Shown: positions 6,008 to 7,730 of the stretch, in pieces
Numbering within the stretch: position 1 is the first letter of the stretch
Layout of the letters: each line of letters begins with the position of its first letter
NCBI GenBank assembly: GCA_028284105.1
Contig: JANQSK010000180.1
Location: 1 to 7,730, forward strand
DNA length: 7,730 nt
Reading direction: 5' to 3'
Source of the DNA: Anaerolineae bacterium
Lineage (GTDB): Bacteria; Chloroflexota; Anaerolineae; Promineifilales; Promineifilaceae
Notes under the pieces: model-generated
Seen by the model: the letters and a program-made list of their open reading frames with translations, nothing else
The model's database searches: none
Told to the model about the DNA's origin: nothing
Translations under genes and position numbers: made by a program

Positions 6008-6568
6008 TTATACTTTCAAATTCGTTTTCAATTGTTCAATGGTTTGACGAAAAAACCCATGACCATGGATTCTTGATTGCTGCATTGCCCCTCTCATTGT
6101 TGACACAACTAATGCGGCGTGATCTCTTGCTTTACCTTTAAAAAATAGTTGTCCTTCCTTTCGTCCATCCTCTAAAAGTGTTGTCACAAGATCAATCTCT
6201 AAATCAACAATATCCTTCAAAACATCTGCCATTTCCGCAGAAATGACATTTACATTTGCTTGAAGAGAATTTACCGGACAATTCTTGGTGCCATTTTCAA
6301 TTACCTGGGCATTCATATTAAAAAAAGCTTCTAATTTATCCCAAGGTGAAAGTTCAAGGTCGAAAAGGTGCTCATTTCTACTCAATGTCCCTTCTTTCAT
6401 AAAAAGCAGCAGAGCTAATCCGAGGTCTTCTTTTCGCTTAAAATGATGATGAATACTTGCCTTAGAAATCCCAATTTCTTGGGACAGGTCATTATAGCTA
6501 AAGCTGTCAAAGCCCTTGACCTTTAGTATTTCTATGGTTAATTGGACTATCTCGGTTTTTCTATCCAT
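6008..6568 (-). CDS. TetR/AcrR-family transcriptional repressor
   Basis: At 186 residues this is a normal-length TetR-family regulator. An N-terminal three-helix DNA-binding domain covers about 3-50, with the helix-turn-helix at FSYNDLSQEIGISKASIHHHF (23-43) followed by KRKEDLG, a very standard signature. Residues 51-186 form the helical ligand and dimer domain. It contains a single cysteine, Cys97, in NGTKNCPVNSL, resembling the Cys-containing segment of the NemR-type subgroup, where a cysteine senses electrophiles or oxidants. That role here is inference. The promoter contains an operator-like palindrome in the -35/-10 spacer, and a near-identical palindrome precedes the neighbouring barrel gene, so it probably represses itself and that gene. 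The start at 6568 has GAGAG as a weak ribosome site and a short leader of about 12 nt. Confidence 0.93.
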   Translation of the reverse strand: MDRKTEIVQLTIEILKVKGFDSFSYNDLSQEIGISKASIHHHFKRKEDLGLALLLFMKEGTLSRNEHLFDLELSPWDKLEAFFNMNAQVIENGTKNCPVNSLQANVNVISAEMADVLKDIVDLEIDLVTTLLEDGRKEGQLFFKGKARDHAALVVSTMRGAMQQSRIHGHGFFRQTIEQLKTNLKV

Positions 6569-6586
6569 TATTTATCTCTCGCCACA

Positions 6587-6616
6587 ATGTTAACCTACTA
6601 GTAGGATGGTTGTCAA
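6587..6616 (-). promoter_or_regulatory. Promoter of the tetR gene
   Basis: On the minus strand, a consensus TTGACA (6616-6611) and TAACAT (6592-6587, 4 of 6) are separated by 18 bases. The expected transcription start near 6580 leaves a leader of about 12 nt. The operator palindrome fills the spacer exactly, as expected for repression by blocking RNA polymerase. Confidence 0.6.
6593..6610. promoter_or_regulatory. TetR operator in its own promoter
   Basis: ACCTACTAGTAGGATGGT contains the perfect 12-bp palindrome CCTACTAGTAGG (6594-6605) and occupies the promoter spacer. The related site at 5973 shares ACCTACTAG. Autoregulation is inferred from the position. Confidence 0.65.
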
Positions 6617-6617
6617 G

Positions 6618-6629
6618 TATTGATCAATA
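6618..6629. repeat. 12-bp palindrome beside the tetR -35 box
   Basis: TATTGATCAATA is a perfect palindrome one base from the TTGACA box. It may be an activator or second regulator site, or part of the 3' end of the upstream TPR transcript. Confidence 0.4.
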
Positions 6630-6651
6630 AAGGATGCCCCTTGGCCACCAG

Positions 6652-7704
6652 TTATGCCATGATTGCTCCATGTTCTTTTACAAGCGCTTGATATTCAGCT
6701 ACCGTTTGACGCAAGGCGTCTGCACCCCACTGTTCCTGAAGTTTGTCAAGCAGTTTGTCGATCATGATGCCGATGTTCTTGTCGAGATGAGTTTCCAGAT
6801 AGACTTTAGCTCGGAGGATGGCAAATAAGGTGCCTACTCGATTCCCCTGCGCCTCTTCAGATTGGGCAATGATCATGGTGGCATAAAAGTAGCGCATAAA
6901 TCTTTGAGGCTCAGATGAGAGTCGGGCAGCTTGAATGATTTGCTCGGCAGCTTGGGTGGCTTGGGCATAACGGCCGTTTTCACACGCTTCATTCGCCTGT
7001 CGAAGCTGAACATCTTGCACCACACTCACTGCACCGGCTGCCTGCGCAGAAGCCATCAGTTGCTCAAGTGACTCTTTGGAATCTGCTCCATTTAGAAGCG
7101 ATTGGAAGGAATGGATTTGAAGCTCAAGTTCTACGCTTTGTTTGGTAAGGCCTTGGGCGTTGGCGATGGAAACGGCCGTTTGTAGCACCTCAATTGCTTG
7201 GTCAAACTGAATCAAAAATAGAAACGCCGATGCTTTGAGTTGGTACAAATCCAGCAGTTGCTCACTTTTGGTAGGTGATTGGTTAAGTAACTCGATAGCT
7301 TCGGAAGCCGTCTCTAAAGCGGCTGTGTAGTTTTCCACTCCCATTTCCATTTTGGCAAGTTCAAACAGTGCCTCTGCTTGATGGTGCTGGTCGTTGAGAT
7401 TTTGGAATAAAACGGCCGTTTGCCTCAACACATTTTGTGCCATTTCATGTTGCTCTGGTAAATGACCTAGTGCCTTTGCCTGCCCAAATAGAGCCCTTGC
7501 TTGGTAAAAGTACTCACCATCCGCTTTCGCTAAGTCTGCAACCTGTCCTAAATCTTTAGCGGCCGCTTGCCAATTAAGCATAAGTGAATGGACGCCCGCC
7601 CGCTGGCTCAAGACAGAGGCCATCTCCAACTGATTGTGCCCCTGCTCTGCCACTTTCAACTGTTTATTTAAGGATTTTAGGTGATTGTCGAATTGTTGAT
7701 TCAT
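6652..7704 (-). CDS. TPR-repeat protein
   Basis: The 350 residues are almost entirely alpha-helical and built of degenerate 34-residue TPR-like helix pairs. The clearest are around 30-60 (ASVLSQRAGVHSLMLNWQAAAKDLGQVADLA), 105-140 (HHQAEALFELAKME then ENYTAALETASEAIELL), 148-180 (LLDLYQLKASAFLFLIQFDQAIEVLQTAVSIA) and 235-265 (RQANEACENGRYAQATQAAEQIIQAA). The C-terminal segment 270-350 (with FAILRAKVYLETHLDK and LLDKLQEQWGADALRQTVAEY) is a different helical module. I recall similar C-termini from Chloroflexota proteins, with low confidence. No signal peptide or membrane segment is visible, so it is probably a cytoplasmic scaffold or adaptor. AGGAAA precedes the ATG with 4 nt between. Three AACGGCCGTT copies lie inside. 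With the pseudokinase it shares the palindrome and base composition of the presumed native background. Confidence 0.8.
   Translation of the reverse strand: MNQQFDNHLKSLNKQLKVAEQGHNQLEMASVLSQRAGVHSLMLNWQAAAKDLGQVADLAKADGEYFYQARALFGQAKALGHLPEQHEMAQNVLRQTAVLFQNLNDQHHQAEALFELAKMEMGVENYTAALETASEAIELLNQSPTKSEQLLDLYQLKASAFLFLIQFDQAIEVLQTAVSIANAQGLTKQSVELELQIHSFQSLLNGADSKESLEQLMASAQAAGAVSVVQDVQLRQANEACENGRYAQATQAAEQIIQAARLSSEPQRFMRYFYATMIIAQSEEAQGNRVGTLFAILRAKVYLETHLDKNIGIMIDKLLDKLQEQWGADALRQTVAEYQALVKEHGAIMA
6969..6978. repeat. AACGGCCGTT palindrome, copy 5
   Basis: Exact copy in the TPR gene, read as AAC-GGC-CGT (Asn-Gly-Arg in ENGRY). This is the third of the three possible reading frames. Confidence 0.85.
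7171..7180. repeat. AACGGCCGTT palindrome, copy 6
   Basis: Exact copy in the TPR gene encoding Thr-Ala-Val in QTAVSI. Confidence 0.85.
7410..7421. repeat. AACGGCCGTT palindrome, copy 7
   Basis: AAACGGCCGTTT, a 12-bp palindrome identical to intergenic copy 3, in the TPR gene and encoding QTAVLF. A related AGCGGCCGCT lies at 7558-7567. Confidence 0.85.
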
Positions 7705-7730
7705 GGTCTTTCCTGATATTTTTGAAAACA

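Noticed and set aside
1..7730. CRISPR array, tRNA, rRNA or insertion sequence
   Set aside because: No regularly spaced repeats, no cloverleaf or rRNA-like segment, and no transposase or terminal repeats of IS type were seen.

Overview
Seven protein-coding genes lie in this window, all on the minus strand, so transcription runs from high to low coordinates. No RNA genes, CRISPR arrays or insertion sequences were seen. The host is a bacterium of moderate to low GC. A lipobox-like signal, a eukaryote-type kinase-fold protein with an FHA domain, and a TPR protein point to an environmental bacterium with a large genome. The style of the TPR protein recalls Chloroflexota, but this is a low-confidence guess. 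The Ig-like and propeller-like families in the middle are ones I associate with Planctomycetota and similar groups.

Layout, in transcription order: (1) a TPR-repeat protein (7704-6652); (2) a TetR/AcrR-family repressor (6568-6008) whose promoter has a palindromic operator filling the -35/-10 spacer; (3) a small GC-rich gene for an allene-oxide-cyclase/dirigent-like barrel protein (5911-5447), preceded by a second, nearly identical operator and a leader hairpin; (4) a six-TM membrane protein (5061-4381); (5) a propeller-like protein (4332-3166); (6) an Ig-like-domain protein (3038-1971); (7) the N-terminal 594 residues of a membrane-anchored protein (1784 to the window edge). The last has a kinase fold that has lost the ATP-binding Lys, the HRD Asp and the DFG Asp, so it reads as a pseudokinase. 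An FHA domain begins just before the edge.

Two signals are not explained by the genes. The palindrome AACGGCCGTT occurs six times, plus one ACGGCCGT-core variant, where well under one copy is expected. It appears in all three reading frames and inside a putative promoter. Six of the seven copies lie in the two flanking blocks (pseudokinase side and TPR gene), and only one in the 4.6 kb between, which suggests the middle was acquired later. Within the middle, the TetR gene and the barrel gene share an operator sequence and probably form one repressor-controlled unit. A weaker related site precedes the membrane-protein gene and may bring the downstream genes under the same control.

The most unusual items are the membrane-anchored pseudokinase-FHA protein, the hyper-abundant palindrome, and the TetR-controlled barrel gene with discordant base composition.
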